DNA of 64,000 nucleotides from Phlebotomus papatasi. Lineage: Eukaryota; Arthropoda; Insecta; Diptera; Psychodidae. The translations under genes and the position numbers were made by a program. The first letter of the stretch is position 1; the number at the start of each line of letters is the position of its first letter. Below, in pieces: positions 1-12,472 of this stretch. Below the pieces are notes generated by a model that worked only from the letters and a program-made list of their open reading frames with translations, was not told where the DNA came from and did not search any database. The DNA lies in the NCBI RefSeq assembly GCF_024763615.1, contig NC_077222.1, positions 91,669,417 through 91,733,416 of the forward strand, read 5' to 3'.

Positions 1-64
1 GAATTTAGCACACTTTTCCTAATTAAAAATTTTATCCCATGAAATATCTCAGTTGCACTGTGCT

Positions 65-113
65 CTCTGATTGGCTGGAGCTTTGAATGCATTCAAACTT
101 CAGCCAATCAGAG
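65..113. repeat. 49-bp palindrome
   Basis: CTCTGATTGGCTG... pairs with ...CAGCCAATCAGAG around a TTTGAATGCATTCAAA centre. It contains two CCAAT boxes in opposite orientation. It could be a short MITE core or a protein-binding palindrome. Confidence 0.6.
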
Positions 114-1691
114 AACGCAATGGCACGAAAATCAACAAAATTTTGTTCAGTATATAAAGAATTTCACAGAGCTTAGAATTCTTATTGAAATATCCCTAAA
201 AAACCCTAATGAAAGTATTTTCCCAGAGATTTTCTTAAACTGGCATAAGGCTTGAGTGTTTTTGAAAAGAAATCATAACTTTGAGTAAAATTGTGGGCCA
301 CTGTATTAATTTTAATTGACTCAATAGAACCAACAATATAAATTTAAAAAAAAACTGAGCAAATTTTGCAACTTTTCATCGTAAAGGAAAAAAAGAACAC
401 TAAAGATAAAAATCAAGAATTGTGAGAAGAATAGTATATAAGAAAATAAAATCTGTGCTGTTTGTATAAAAGTAAATAATAAGGCAAATTGATATATCCA
501 TGAATATTGAAAAAAAACACGTTATAGACATAAAGAAAAAATTGAATTTAAGGCGTACTTTAAGACAACAATAGATAATAAACATTTGTAAAGTGAAAAG
601 TGAAAAAAAAACGCAAATTCACAGTGAATTGATTTTGCATCTTTTAATCCAAAAGAAAAGAAAAATCAGTTGATATCTTCAGATTAGGGACTTTTAAATT
701 CATTTATACTTTGGTGTAAAATCATTTCATTGTGAACATAAAAAAATATAACATAAAAAATATCGCGAAATCCTAAAAAAGAACAAAAAAAGAATGAAAG
801 TAACACCATTAATATCCAGAATTTAAAAAGAAAATATAACAAGGAAGTGAAGAATAAATCTTGAATTTGTATTTATTGCTAAATTTACTGTGGAAATTCC
901 TATAAATAAACATAAAAAAAAGCAAACAGAAATCCAGTGAGAATGTTGAGATGAAAATAGCCTGAATATCGTATGAAAGAGATAAAAAAAATAATATTGT
1001 TATCACTAAAATAAATTTAAAAAAAAAGAAAGAGATAAATTTTGGGAGCCAGAATGAAAGTGATTGAGACTTTATTACTTTTTAAGTTTTGTTATTTGAA
1101 GACCAAAAATCGTCTTCAACCAAATATATAGATAGTTCGTGTGAGAGAAATGGTGAGATAATTCTTCAGGAAACAAATAACTTCTTCAATTTCAGCGAAT
1201 GCGAAAACCTTCCAAAATATATCTCTCCCTACAACAAATCCTCTTAATCCCTTATCTTGTACTCCACTAAAATATAGCGATAAATTACACAAACAACACA
1301 ACACATAAAAATATATTTTTATATTGAATTGTGTAATATTTGAGATGATGATGTGGGGAAAAAAACATCAAAGTGTGAGAGATAGAGAGAGAGAAATGTT
1401 TGAGGAAATCAATCGATTTGCAGAAGTACTTTCCAGTAGAAAATATTTCAGGATTCAAAGACGATAATAAAAAGGTAATTTTGAGCATTCTTAAATCTCC
1501 AAGCAGGTCCATGTATTTAAAAACTTTTCAAGGAGATTTTTAATGGTATGCGCCTAGGATGATTAACTAACGGATGGAGCATTTTAATTCACAAATGGTA
1601 TATTTTTCTTAAATTCTTTATAATTTTTAAGCCATAGATCCCACAAAAACAAATATAACACGAAATGATAGCCACATATACAGAGAATATA
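114..1691. other. AT-rich spacer, purine-biased
   Basis: No gene recognised. The plus strand is strongly A/G-rich from about 300 to 1500 (runs such as AAAAAAAGAAAGAGAT). Short open frames here look fortuitous. Confidence 0.4.
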
Positions 1692-2115
1692 CAGTGAGTG
1701 TCAATAGTTTGTTGCCTAATGAATGTTTGAGAAATCAAGTGAAAAAAATGATAGAAAAAAATACTTTTCCAAATTTTTCTTTTTGCAGATGAGTTCCTTG
1801 TAATCCGTAGATATTATTTATAATTTTCAAAAAAAATAATTAATTTTATTTCATATCAAAAATAATTGTTTTCCAAAAGATGGTCATTTTTGAAAAATCA
1901 AAAGTTTGTTGCCTCATTAAAAAAACTAATTCAAAATGGTGAAAACGTGCAACCAACTTTATGTAAACCGGTTACATTTTGAGCTTATGTCATTTGATAG
2001 GCAAATGGTAGATTTGTACATTTTTAAGGCTGTCAATGGTAAATATATAGGTGTAAAAGTGATGATAAATAACAAGAAATAATCAGTTTTTTGATAATAC
2101 ATAATTTAGGTTATA

Positions 2116-2421
2116 ATGGCAAATTACAAAAAGTTGAAAGGTGGGATATTGTCCAGAGATACTGCTGGAAGGAATCGGCGTCGCTTAATTGCCAAATTTT
2201 ATGGAAATTCATGAAAAGTTATACATAAAATGGTCAAATATTATAGTTATGAGGCACGAGTACATATGAAAAACGCTACTGGTAGACCCAGGGTTTCAAC
2301 TCAGAAAGTCGATAACCGCATTCTAGGTATCTCTGATAGTAACCCCATGATGTTTGCTTCAAAAATTCAGAGTCGGCTGGTTACAGAAGGCATACAGGCT
2401 TCAAAACCAACTGCAATTTAA
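2116..2421 (+). pseudogene. Tc1-type transposase N-terminus, left arm
   Basis: Starts MANYKKLKGGILSRDTAGRN and reads into a helix-turn-helix region with ATGRPRVSTQKVDNRI, typical of Tc1 transposases, but an in-frame TGA interrupts it after about 32 codons, and no catalytic DDE region follows. Confidence 0.75.
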
Positions 2422-2556
2422 TGAAAGTGGTAAGAATAATTACTTGGTTTGCAGGTTTCCATTGGTAAACAAAACCAATCTGGTTAAAAGGTTGTAAATT
2501 CACTTGGAGCATGCTAAAAACGTAAAAATAGAACCTCTTACGCAGTTTGGTTTTGC

Positions 2557-2919
2557 TTACCAATGGAATCTTGCGAGCCAAGTACCTATTCTTATATTTT
2601 CTTTCATTTTGAGTTTGATTTTCGAAACATTTGGAGCCTGTATGCCTTCTGTAACCAGCCGACTCTGAATTTTTGAAGCAAACATCATGGGGTTACTATC
2701 AGAGATACCTAGAATGCGGTTATCGACTTTCTGAGTTGAAACCCTGGGTCTACCAGTAGCGTTTTTCATATGTACTCGTGCCTCATAACTATAATATTTG
2801 ACCATTTTATGTATAACTTTTCATGAATTTCCATAAAATTTGGCAATTAAGCGACGCCGATTCCTTCCAGCAGTATCTCTGGACAATATCCCACCTTTCA
2901 ACTTTTTGTAATTTGCCAT
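2557..2919 (-). pseudogene. Tc1-type transposase N-terminus, right arm
   Basis: Mirror copy of the left-arm fragment with the same internal TGA. It extends about 20 residues further (IGTWLARFHW) before stopping. Catalytic domain absent. The shared stop shows the mutation preceded the inversion or was homogenised between arms. Confidence 0.75.
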
Positions 2920-3701
2920 TATAACCTAAATTATGAATTATCAAAAAACTGATTATTTCTTGTTATTTATCATCACTTTTACACCTATATATTTACCATT
3001 GACAGCCTTAAAAATGTACAAATCTACCATTTGCCTATCAAATGACATAAGCTCAAAATGTAACCGGTTTACATAAAGTTGGTTGCACGTTTTCACCATT
3101 TTGAATTAGTTTTTTTAATGAGGCAACAAACTTTTGATTTTTCAAAAATGACCATCTTTTGGAAAACAATTATTTTTGATATGAAATAAAATTAATTATT
3201 TTTTTTTGAAAATTATAAATAATATCTACGGATTACATGGAACTCATCTGCAAAAAGAAAAATTTGGAAAAGTATTTTTTTCTATCATTTTTTTCACTTG
3301 ATTTCTCAAACATCCATTAGGCAACAAACTATTGACACTCACTGTATTTTTATTGAATTCAAAATTTTACTGGTGTTACAGATAGAAAATTTTTCAGAAA
3401 AAAATAAAAAATTGCGAATATTACGTTTTTTTTTCATAAAGGTTTTAGAAACTATTATCCTCGTGCAATCATTATAAATTTTGTGCTAATAACATAACAT
3501 TAGATACTCTTTCATTTGGTAAAAGTTTTAAAATGATTGCATTTGGTTTTATACCAAAACTAAAAAATCACTTAAGAAAAAATATACCACCTTTTTGTAC
3601 GAAAAATGTATGAGAATGCTCTGCTCTGGTATGCGCACAATTACTTTTATTTAGTAAACATGTATTTTTTTAATTGCCTGCTGATGATGATTTTTTATTT
3701 A

Positions 3702-4601
3702 CACAGTAAAAAAATGAGTAAAATTTTACTACTATAATAGTGAAAAATCGACCATTTTAGTTGTTTAATTTAAAAATGTTCAAAAAATGCACAACATTTT
3801 GGTAATTTATTGTCACGTGATTGAAAATTACCACTATTATAGTTGAAAAATTTTCAACAATGCTGTTTAATTTGAAAATGTGTAAAATTTTAACACTATA
3901 GTAGTGTGAAATCGGATAAATTAATTATTTAATTGCGATCTGTGTAAAATTTCTCACTGTTATAATCATAAAAATTTTTCAACAATGTTTCGTGATTTAA
4001 AACTGTTTAACAAATTCTAAAAATTATCAATATTATAGTATGATTACAGTTTTTCACATTATTATAGTGTGAAAAACTACACAACTTTATGGTATTTTTT
4101 GTCACATGATCAAAAATTAACACTATTATAGTTTGATCATAATTTTTAACACTATTATAGTGTGAAGCCTTGTGTATTTCAACCAAATTTGTTGAATTTT
4201 TAAACAAAAGTCGTGTAAAAATTGTTGAATTTCCAATTAAGACTTATACTTCAGCCGAGATGCTTTTCATTGGGCAAAAGTCATATAGAAAATCAAATAT
4301 TTATATGCATAATAAGTATATCGTGATCAGATATAATCATTTCGCATTAGAGTGGATCCCGAGTACAGGAAAAACGGAAAAAACCAATTAAAATGTCTAA
4401 AAAGGCAAAAAAAAATCAAAATCTTCGAAATGAAATAAAAATTCAACAATAAACAGAATTCACCAATTTTTAAATTCGACAATTCCAAATTCAACATCTT
4501 GAAATTCAACAACTTTAAATTAAACACTTTTTCCAAATTTAACACTATAATAGTGGTGTGAAAGATTACACACTATAATAGTGTTAATTTTTTTTACTGT
4601 G
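3702..4601. mobile_element. MITE, CACAGTAAAAA family, TA duplication
   Basis: Termini CACAGTAAAAAAATGAG and ...TTTTTACTGTG, flanked by TA. The inside repeats a self-complementary word CACTATTATAGTG (or CACTATAATAGTG) many times. No transposase. It appears to sit inside an older element whose ends (GCGCACAATTACTTTT at about 3637 and sequence after 4605) resemble the Harbinger-like MITE at 9734. Confidence 0.75.
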
Positions 4602-4814
4602 TAGGAAACATGTTCTCGAAACTGCCTATGAGATTGGTCGAGATGACTAGATATAGATTCATTGCTAAATGGCTTGATTTTCTTAAAAGGGCGATTGGTT
4701 CTCTTGAACTCTATGCAGGGCTACAAGAGAGGCAAGCCAGCAAGGAGACCAAATGCCCCAATTCCAAGACAAGAATAATTCTGTCATTAGGGCTCGTCAT
4801 TCAGAGGTAGCCAA

Positions 4815-5019
4815 GTGTTTAGGTGTAAAAATATGTCAACATTTTTTTATGTTAATTTTACACCTTTTTAAGGGTAAAATTAACATGAATAAGGGTGACT
4901 TTAACCCCTAATACACCTAAAAAGCATAATATTTACACCGATTTCGGATCAATACTGTAGGGTAAAATAAACATTTCCGGAATGTTATTTTAACTTTTTC
5001 GGATTTCTCTCAGACAGTG
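4815..5019 (-). mobile_element. MITE, CACTGAGAGAAATCC family (truncated)
   Basis: Inverted relative to the other three copies, and its AGGAAAAAAGTTAATCGC end is missing. It shares the internal words GTTAATTTTAC and TTTTTAGGTG. Confidence 0.65.
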
Positions 5020-5408
5020 TAATAGATCGAAGGACCATAGATTATGTGGAAGGCGTGTCTTTAATCCATTCAGTTAATGTACTAGAAATACTTGAGATAG
5101 AATGTTCATAATATTTTGGAATTAGTTTCATACAGATTAATAGATGATTTTATTGAAAAGAATTTTTTTTATCTATAATGGAGGCGCGGGGAGCCGCTGT
5201 CAAACACACGTACTAACGGCCACTGAATTTAAATTCTGTACAGTAAATCATTACAAACTCAACTACCTACTACTTTAGACAATAAAATATGGAAGACTAC
5301 CAGTCGATCGGAAGAAGTCTAACGATCCCTAATACCTTTCCCTTTTATTCATTTGAGGATCAATGGCCCAAAGATCGAAGGGGGAAACTTACGGTCAGTA
5401 TAGACTTA

Positions 5409-5706
5409 ACAGAAAAAAATATTTCGAAAAATCGTTCGTAAATGTTTGTAAATTCCTATGGGGACTTTAAAATGCTCGTAAATCGGATAACCCAGTAAAA
5501 AATTCGTAAAAGTTTGAATTTTTCACAAACATTGTATCGTAACATGATCACTTGAGTACTTTTTGTTTTTTTTTTACAAACATTTGTTCGCACATTTTTG
5601 TTAGTTTGGCAAAACTTTACGAACAAATGACAAAATTTCACGAACATTATTTTGTGTGTTTACAAACATTTACGAACAAATATATGTAAAAGAATAAAAA
5701 ATGTTC
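5409..5706. mobile_element. degenerate MITE, CGTAAATGTTTGT family
   Basis: Shares ATGTTCGTAAATGTTTGT-type words and ATTCCTATGGGG with the intact copy at 9256; its right end has decayed. Confidence 0.55.
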
Positions 5707-7419
5707 GTTAAGTTCGTTACTGCTTAATTATGCAATAATATTTCAGATAATATTTTGAATCTTTAAACAATTCTCATAATGATTTAGATTTGAATCTCGC
5801 AATTTAGTCCATATGATTACAAAACAAAAATTATTGTGCGCTACCCATTAGAAATTTTCGTTACTGTAGGTCTTTAATTTCACGCTTTTAATAAAAGAAA
5901 TTTAATAATTTTGGTGAAAAGTTATTACACATTTTTATTAAAAATTAGGAGAATTAGATTATTTCTAGCAAAAGGAGATCATTCATTTTCAACTCTTTGT
6001 GTAAAGGTCACTGAAGAAGTGAGAATAATTTTGTAAATTATATATATTTAGGGGAAACAGAACCTTTCTTTGATTGTCTTCTGTTTTATTCCATACAATG
6101 ACGCTTCGAGGATTGATATCCTTTTATCAGGTATCGAATTGGCCAGAATAAGTCTTGAATTGGATTTTTTCTACCCAATTCGATATCTGATGAAAAATAT
6201 ATGAAACCAAGAGGCATCGCATGAACATTTTGAACGTCTTTAATGCTACGACAGCAAAATGGCTAAAGCATCACTGGATACCCTTCCCAGTTTGAACGTC
6301 CTTTGGACAAACTTTTTAACAAGCATGTAACTAATCTTCCTCTTAAAGTCGGGATGCAGTTTTAGAAATATTACGTCAAAAAGTCCGATAGGAGAAAAAA
6401 ATTGCCCTGAAAGTAGTTACATATCCAGAACTCTATTATCTCCCTGCAAAGTGGGATTTAAAACTTTTCGTAACTTTCGTACTTGTGTCGAAAGTCTTTC
6501 CCATTGCGTAATAGAAAACTATTGGACTTTTTTTCTTCACGTTTCGTATCCTCAAAACTTGTTCTGCAATGCTGTAAGTGTTTTATCAGAGTGGGAAAAT
6601 TTCAGCAAAAGAATTACTATGTAAAATGTGCTTACAACTTTATATTTTCGTACGTAAGTGTACTAAGCACTTACTATGACGACGTCACTAAAATAAGTTA
6701 ATAATTCAGTATGTTCCCTAAAGCCTAAACATTTATCGGACGTTCAATTATATTTCATTAGCAACAAAATGAACGAAATTGACCTATTTTAATCTAAATT
6801 AATTAATCTCAAAATTGCTTATGCAATATAATTATAAAGATTACAATCTATGGGATGTAGCAGGAAGTAGACGAAAAATTGCATATTTTAGGTCTTTTTT
6901 CATTTTAATTTTTTGCAATAGTGTTTCAAGGATTATTAGGAATGTGCCAATGCTTCACCTAAAGAGGATATTTTAGAGTATTTCGAGAGAAAATAAATCA
7001 TCCATTTTCTAGTGAAAAAATCGTTTTAAAGTAATCTAACTCTAGTAAGAATTGTATTTCCTGAAAGATATCTTATTCTAGTTTGTATATTTCGATTTAT
7101 AAATGCGAAAAAACTACAAGTATGAGTTTTAGAAGAAAAAAAGGAAGACCGCCTGAGGACGCTGTTATTGGTTCAGACGGTTCAGACGTAAAATTTTCAA
7201 AAATTACCGATTTTTTAAATTTTTTTGGTTCTGGTAAAATATATTATTATTTTGCAACATATTAATCATGGAAACAATTGAAATGATACGGAGACTACCC
7301 AGAATCACAGCGAACAGATTGGGCTTTTCTACATGGTCATTGTTTTTTACACAGCACCAATACAATTTTACATTGCTTTTAAAGACCTGAAAATATTTCC
7401 CGCCTTCGACATTTACTTA

Positions 7420-7551
7420 TGCCCTAGACACACTTACGACTTAAGCCGAGAGACGGCTTAGTGGAAAATAATAAAAATGTGGTTTAACCATTATTTTGGA
7501 TATAATTACGCTAAGTCGTCTCTCAGCTAATCTTCAATTCTGTCGACGCCC
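7420..7551. mobile_element. Harbinger-like MITE, TGCCCTAGACACACTT family
   Basis: 132 bp, TTA duplication on both sides. The termini pair TAGACACACTTACGACTTAA-type sequence with a decayed right end; GAGACGGCTTAG is subterminal. Confidence 0.65.
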
Positions 7552-7914
7552 TTACACTAGCGGTCGCTGCGCTCAGTGAGTGATGAATTCGAAAGCAATG
7601 AAGGCGTCATTTTGACTTTTTCATGACTTCTTCGAAAAACGATGAAAAAGCAAAAAGCCCAGTCTGTTTTCTGTGGATGAGTAAAACGGTCGATTTCTGC
7701 GAATTAAGCGAAATTGATAAAGAAGAAGACTTCAACAGTGATGAAAAATTCCCTAATTTCGACATTTAATTCCCCAGATCCTGAAATAAGGCCAAAAGAT
7801 GAGCAATGTATCTCAAAGTATCTTCAAATTATACAAGAAGGTGACGTTTTCACAGCTTGACCTGTGACCTATTCGTTAAAAATCAGTCTCATTGACACCC
7901 TTCAACTTCTTTAA

Positions 7915-8422
7915 CCCTTTAACGACGAGACATTTTTCTCGGACCAAAAATCAGCAAAAAAATGAAACCAGTGAACAAAATCAGTAAAAGGTCTTATGGG
8001 CTTCGAAAAGACAACAGTGTCTGATTTGGTGTAGTTTTTGTCTCTATGAACGATAGGAACAAAAATAGTCTAAAAATTTAAGTAATTTTTCTGACAATAC
8101 TAAAGAATGATAATTTTCAATCTATTGAAAAATATTATGTTGGAGTATTGTAATTTCTTTTCTCAAAATGGTTTTGCTTAAAAAAATTAGTATAAAAAAT
8201 ATTTAAAATTAATTTTCATTATCAGAATTTTTAAAAATTCATCATTTTTTAGCTTAAATGTTTACTACATAGCAAATTGCTAGAGACTTCTAAAAAATAT
8301 CCTAGATTCCTTCAACCTTATATTTTGCAATTACGTATAAACATAAGGAAAAAAATAACTTTAGGTAGTCAGGAAAATTATTTTCTTTATGGGACACCGG
8401 TGTCCCAATCGTCCTTAAAGGG
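7915..8422. mobile_element. piggyBac-like MITE
   Basis: 508 bp between two TTAA sites (7911-7914 and 8423-8426). Termini CCCTTTAACGACGA and TCGTCCTTAAAGGG are inverted repeats, matching the piggyBac pattern. No transposase. Confidence 0.75.
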
Positions 8423-8585
8423 TTAACGTCTAATTCTAAAAATTCTGAACGTTTTTTCCTAAAAATTATCATTTTTTAGATAATCATAGAACTTTCATCT
8501 ATGAAAAACGTTTAAAATTTATTGTTTATATTACTATATGTACACTATTTTTCAATAAACATATTTCAGACTTTTGATGCCTTAT

Positions 8586-8725
8586 GGCCTCTACACATTG
8601 GGAGCAATTTTTGTCAAAAATTGCTTTTTTGAAGGAAATTCCCTGCAGCGTTGTAGGGAGAAACGTCAAATTTCTGTCAAAAACGCAATTTTTGACGAAA
8701 ATTGCTCCCAATGTGTAGACACCTT
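8586..8725. mobile_element. Harbinger-like MITE, CCTCTACACATTGGGAGC family
   Basis: 140-bp palindromic element: CTCTACACATTGGGAGCAAT at the left and its complement ending AATGTGTAGAC at the right. Confidence 0.7.
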
Positions 8726-8970
8726 TAAACAGAAATGACCGTCTCCAGGCGGTCTTTACCTTTTCTCACCTGTCGCCCAAACGAAAAGAGATTATGAAGA
8801 ACGGATGATTTTTTTTTGATTTTAGTGGACCATTAATTACCTTAGACTAAATTATGTAACTACTTTTTTGCATATTAAAGAAAATACTGTTAGAGGATTA
8901 AGGCCTCTACTCATTAGGAGCGATTTTTGTCAAAAATTGCATTATTGATAAAATTTTGACGTTTCTAGTA

Positions 8971-9190
8971 GGGGAAAGTACTCTCCCTTCAAACGTTTAT
9001 GCCTTCGAATAATGTAAATTTCTTATACTTTTTCTAAGATATTTCCACATTATTGTTACATAATTATCAATAATTGATAATAAGCTAGCTAATATTTAAT
9101 AGAAATGTTTAAGTCTCTTAGAAAAACTTAAGGAAAATTTACATTATTCGAAGGCATGAACATTCGAAGGGAGAGTACTTTGGATACCCT
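8971..9190. mobile_element. palindromic insert inside 8903-9730
   Basis: AAAGTACTCTCCCTTC ... GCCTTCGAATAATGTAAAT pairs with ATTTACATTATTCGAAGGC ... GAAGGGAGAGTACTTT. No coding content. Confidence 0.6.
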
Positions 9191-9255
9191 ACAGCATTGC
9201 GAGCAATTACCTTCAAAAAAAGCGAAATTTGACGAAAATTGCTTCCCTATGTGTA

Positions 9256-9649
9256 CACAGAAAAAAATATTTTGTAAAAATGTTCGTAAATGTTTGTGAA
9301 TTCCTATGGGGGAGTTACAAAATGCTCGTAAATCGCACAACCCACAAACAAGTTCGTAAAAGTTTGTACTTTTTTCACAAACATTGTTCGTAACATGATC
9401 GTTTGACGAACATTTTTTGTACTTTTACAAACATTTGTTCGTAAATGTTCGTAAGCACACAAAAATGTTCGTAAAATTTGTCATTTGTTCGTAAATGTTC
9501 GTAAAATGTTCGACAGGAACAATGTTTGTGAAAAAAGTACAAAATTTTACGAACATCTTTGTGGGTTATACGATTCACGAGCATTTTGTAACTCCTTCAT
9601 AGGAATTCACAAACATTTACGAACATTTTTACAAAATATTTTTTCTGTG
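9256..9649. mobile_element. palindromic MITE, CACAGAAAAAAATATT family
   Basis: Long inverted repeats (CACAGAAAAAAATATTTTG / CAAAATATTTTTTCTGTG) with TA flanks; the whole interior is built from GTTCGTAAATG words. It is inserted inside the element at 8903-9730. Confidence 0.75.
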
Positions 9650-9733
9650 TAGTAACCTTTAGATGGAAACGTTAAAATTCTGCTAAAAATGCAATTTTTG
9701 ACGAAAACTGCTCCCAATGTGTAGATACCTTTA

Positions 9734-9880
9734 TACCCAACGCACAATAACTTTTGTTTAGTAAACATGTTGTTGACATTTCAATGAGAATGAGTGAGAT
9801 CTAGATCTAGTCATCTCGCTCATTCTCACGGGAAATTTTGAAAACATGTTTACAAACAAAAGTTATTGTGCGTTGGGCAT
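9734..9880. mobile_element. Harbinger-like palindromic MITE, CAACGCACAATAACTTTT family
   Basis: 147 bp, TTA duplication on both sides; arms CGCACAATAACTTTTGTTT / AAACAAAAGTTATTGTGCG, centre GATCTAGATC. Confidence 0.75.
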
Positions 9881-10273
9881 TACACACGAAAATACGTATT
9901 TTCTAATTTTCCAAACTGTTTGGAGGGGTAAATGAAGATTAAAATGATAAAATCTTCATGACCATGTCACATATAAGATTAATATTAAGATTAATACTTT
10001 CTGAACTTCGAGAATTCGAACAAAGGATAGCAAGTGTTTTATCTTGCCTCTCTTTCGCGTTTTGCTAGAAAACTGACCGAATCACAGTTGGCACGCTCGG
10101 AAAATTGCTCGAATTGCCTGTAATACGATTCAGAAAGTAATTAATACGAACAGTAATATCTTACTCATCGTATTACTCCACTAGAGTGTACTCTTTCTAA
10201 CACACGTGATATTCCATTTGAAATTTTGCATACTATATACCTCTCTTTCCGGCTTTTCTTAATATTAATATTA

Positions 10274-10680
10274 CGGCGTTATCACAATTGCACATTAAAA
10301 TTTTAATGTGATCCACATTAATTGTCGCTTGTGAGCATCCAAATATGTTATTTGTGTCTTTGAGTCACTTAATATTTGGGGTTTTTCTATTTATTGATAA
10401 AGAAGTGGACTTGGCCTGCAAATATAAGTTTAAATTTACCTAAAGCATAAATATTTTTCATATTAAAAAATTAAAGAGAAAATTGCATTAATTTTTCGTA
10501 TTAATGCTATAAATGAATTTAAATCAAATTTTGCGGGCCAAGTCTACCTTTTTATTAGCAAATAGATCAAATTTTGAATATAAAATGATTCAAACACACA
10601 AATTACATATTTGGACTCTCACCAGCGACAATTAATGTGAATCATATTAAAATTTTAATGTGCAAGTGTGATAACACAGT
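10274..10680. mobile_element. 407-bp palindromic element
   Basis: GTTATCACAATTGCACATTA ... CACATTAATTGTCGC pairs with GCGACAATTAATGTGA ... GCAAGTGTGATAACAC, and a second inner pairing involves GTGGACTTGGCCTGCAAAT. Non-coding. Confidence 0.65.
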
Positions 10681-10699
10681 TGGTCTTATATGTGACATC

Positions 10700-12470
10700 A
10701 CGGTCACAAGGAAAGTGCTACTGCAAATGCCTGATTTTCTCAACTTGAAACTATGCCTGTCTGTGTAAGCATTATTATTAAAAAGAAAGAAAAAAAAACA
10801 AAGAAAAATGAACCATGAAAACAACCAATTTCAGATGAAAAACCAATTTTAAAAGTACTCTTGTTTCTTTTTTTTTAATGAAGAAAAAAAGAAGAAAAAA
10901 CTAATAGTAACATAAAGTATAATAATGCGGTAATAAATGTATATTTTTAATTTATTTAATAATTAATGATATATAAATAGGATTTAAAAGAAAGTGAAGA
11001 TAAAGAAAATGTAAAAAGGATTTATAGAGACATGAATTGAAGAAAGAAGATGATAAAACAAGGTGTTACTGTATACCACGTTCTTTTGCGCACTGAAACG
11101 TGACAATGGAGGATATTCTAGTGATAGTGTGTGAGTGAAAAATAAGTGGAAAAGAACTGATTTAAAAAAAAAAGAGGATGAAGGTGTGAAAATAGTGAGA
11201 TAGAAAGGCCACTTGCTGGAAAATTTTGTGAGAAACGCATCTGAAATATCTTGGGTAGTTGCATGAAACATGTTTCACGATCAGAGTTGCATGCTATTTC
11301 TTGGGTATTTCGGTTGAGTTTCTTCAAGAGTTTTCAGCAGGAAAATGTAGTAAAAAATGCTAAGTAATCATGTATTTAAAAAAAAAAGAAAGTGAGACAT
11401 TTGATAAGACAACCACCCCAAATTTGTGTTAATAAATTTAAAGAAAAAAAGAAAAGAAAATGAAAAGAAACGAGAAAGAGGAACCAGAGAGGCAATTTAG
11501 CGGGCTACATTTAACAAACCACCATAAAAACTCATGAAAATAATCATTTATTTTACCTTCTCTTTTTGCCAATTGTCGGTGGCATAAGTTAACACTGCAA
11601 AAGAATCATAATTTTGTGTTTTATTCACGTGAGCAACTTGCTTTGGAAAATAAATAATTCAAGATGCCACGATTTTCTGTTGAAAGACAAATTTTCTGTG
11701 AGATGGAAAATTGAAGCTACGAAAATTTTTGATTTTCGAGAAAGATTAATGTTGAGCGAAGAAATAGAAACGCAAGAGAGCAAACTAAGTCATATACATA
11801 ACATAATGTAATTAATTGTAATAAATTTTAGGCTTCTGCTAAAACAAAAAAAAAAAGATAAAAGAAAAATCAACCAAGAAAATATCTGAAAATAATCTGA
11901 AAATGCTGAACAATTGAGTTTCAACCATTTTACGAGAGAATTTTATTTTGAAATTTGTTATTTTTACCAATTAAAAAATGGAAAATTTCGATTTTTTCTG
12001 TTTATGCATTCAAAGACAAAAAATTACTTACCAAAAAGCAGCATAATTAATTTTTTTGAAGCAAAGAAAAAAATCACACAAAACACTGCAATGAGCAATA
12101 TTAATTGTTGTTGAAACGTAAAGAATAAAAAACAAGAAATTAAAAAAAAAACCACAAGAATTTATTATTTTGTGAATGTAAAATAAAATCTTCCAAATGA
12201 GAAGGGAAAACAAAAAGAATTTCACATCAAAATTTGCAAATTTTTGTTTTGAAAATGAAGATCCAAGGAAAGGAGGTATTGATAATAGGTGAAAAAAAAA
12301 TTGGAGAAATAGGCTGAGGAATCTTGCGAAGATCATTTCAAAGGTGTTGAAAGAAAACGAAAGAGGATGGAATAATTTTCTCAGTTTTACTAATGAATCC
12401 ATATTGTAAATTCTTTACATTACATACATAATGAATGTAACAAAAAAATAATATATAAAATATTATTGAA
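10700..12470. other. A/G-rich spacer downstream of lysozyme 1
   Basis: Nothing I can call as a gene. The plus strand is dominated by A and G (AAAAAAAGAAAGAAAA-type runs). The 3' UTR of lysozyme 1 (minus strand) probably covers 12160-12472. Confidence 0.4.
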
Positions 12471-12472
12471 AG

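Larger units (their letters stand above)
1692..3344. mobile_element. fold-back Tc1/mariner-like element
   Basis: Two arms of about 710 bp (1692-2400 and 2635-3344) are near-perfect inverted copies around a 234-bp centre, flanked by TA. Each arm carries the 5' end of a Tc1-type transposase gene, so the element is two transposon heads joined tail to tail. Termini read CAGTGAGTGTCAATAG. The centre has a second, looser inverted repeat derived from the same gene (about 2442-2475 and 2550-2585). Confidence 0.9.
8903..9730. mobile_element. Harbinger-like MITE, same family, with two elements inserted
   Basis: Left end GGCCTCTACTCATTAGG, right end CTCCCAATGTGTAGATACC. The family's normal 140 bp is split by a palindromic element (8971-9190) and the MITE at 9256-9649. 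Confidence 0.65.

Noticed and set aside
7083..7265. 60-codon frame with RRKKGRPPED
   Set aside because: AT-hook-like word only; no flanking exon, no codon-use signal, surrounded by repeat-type DNA.
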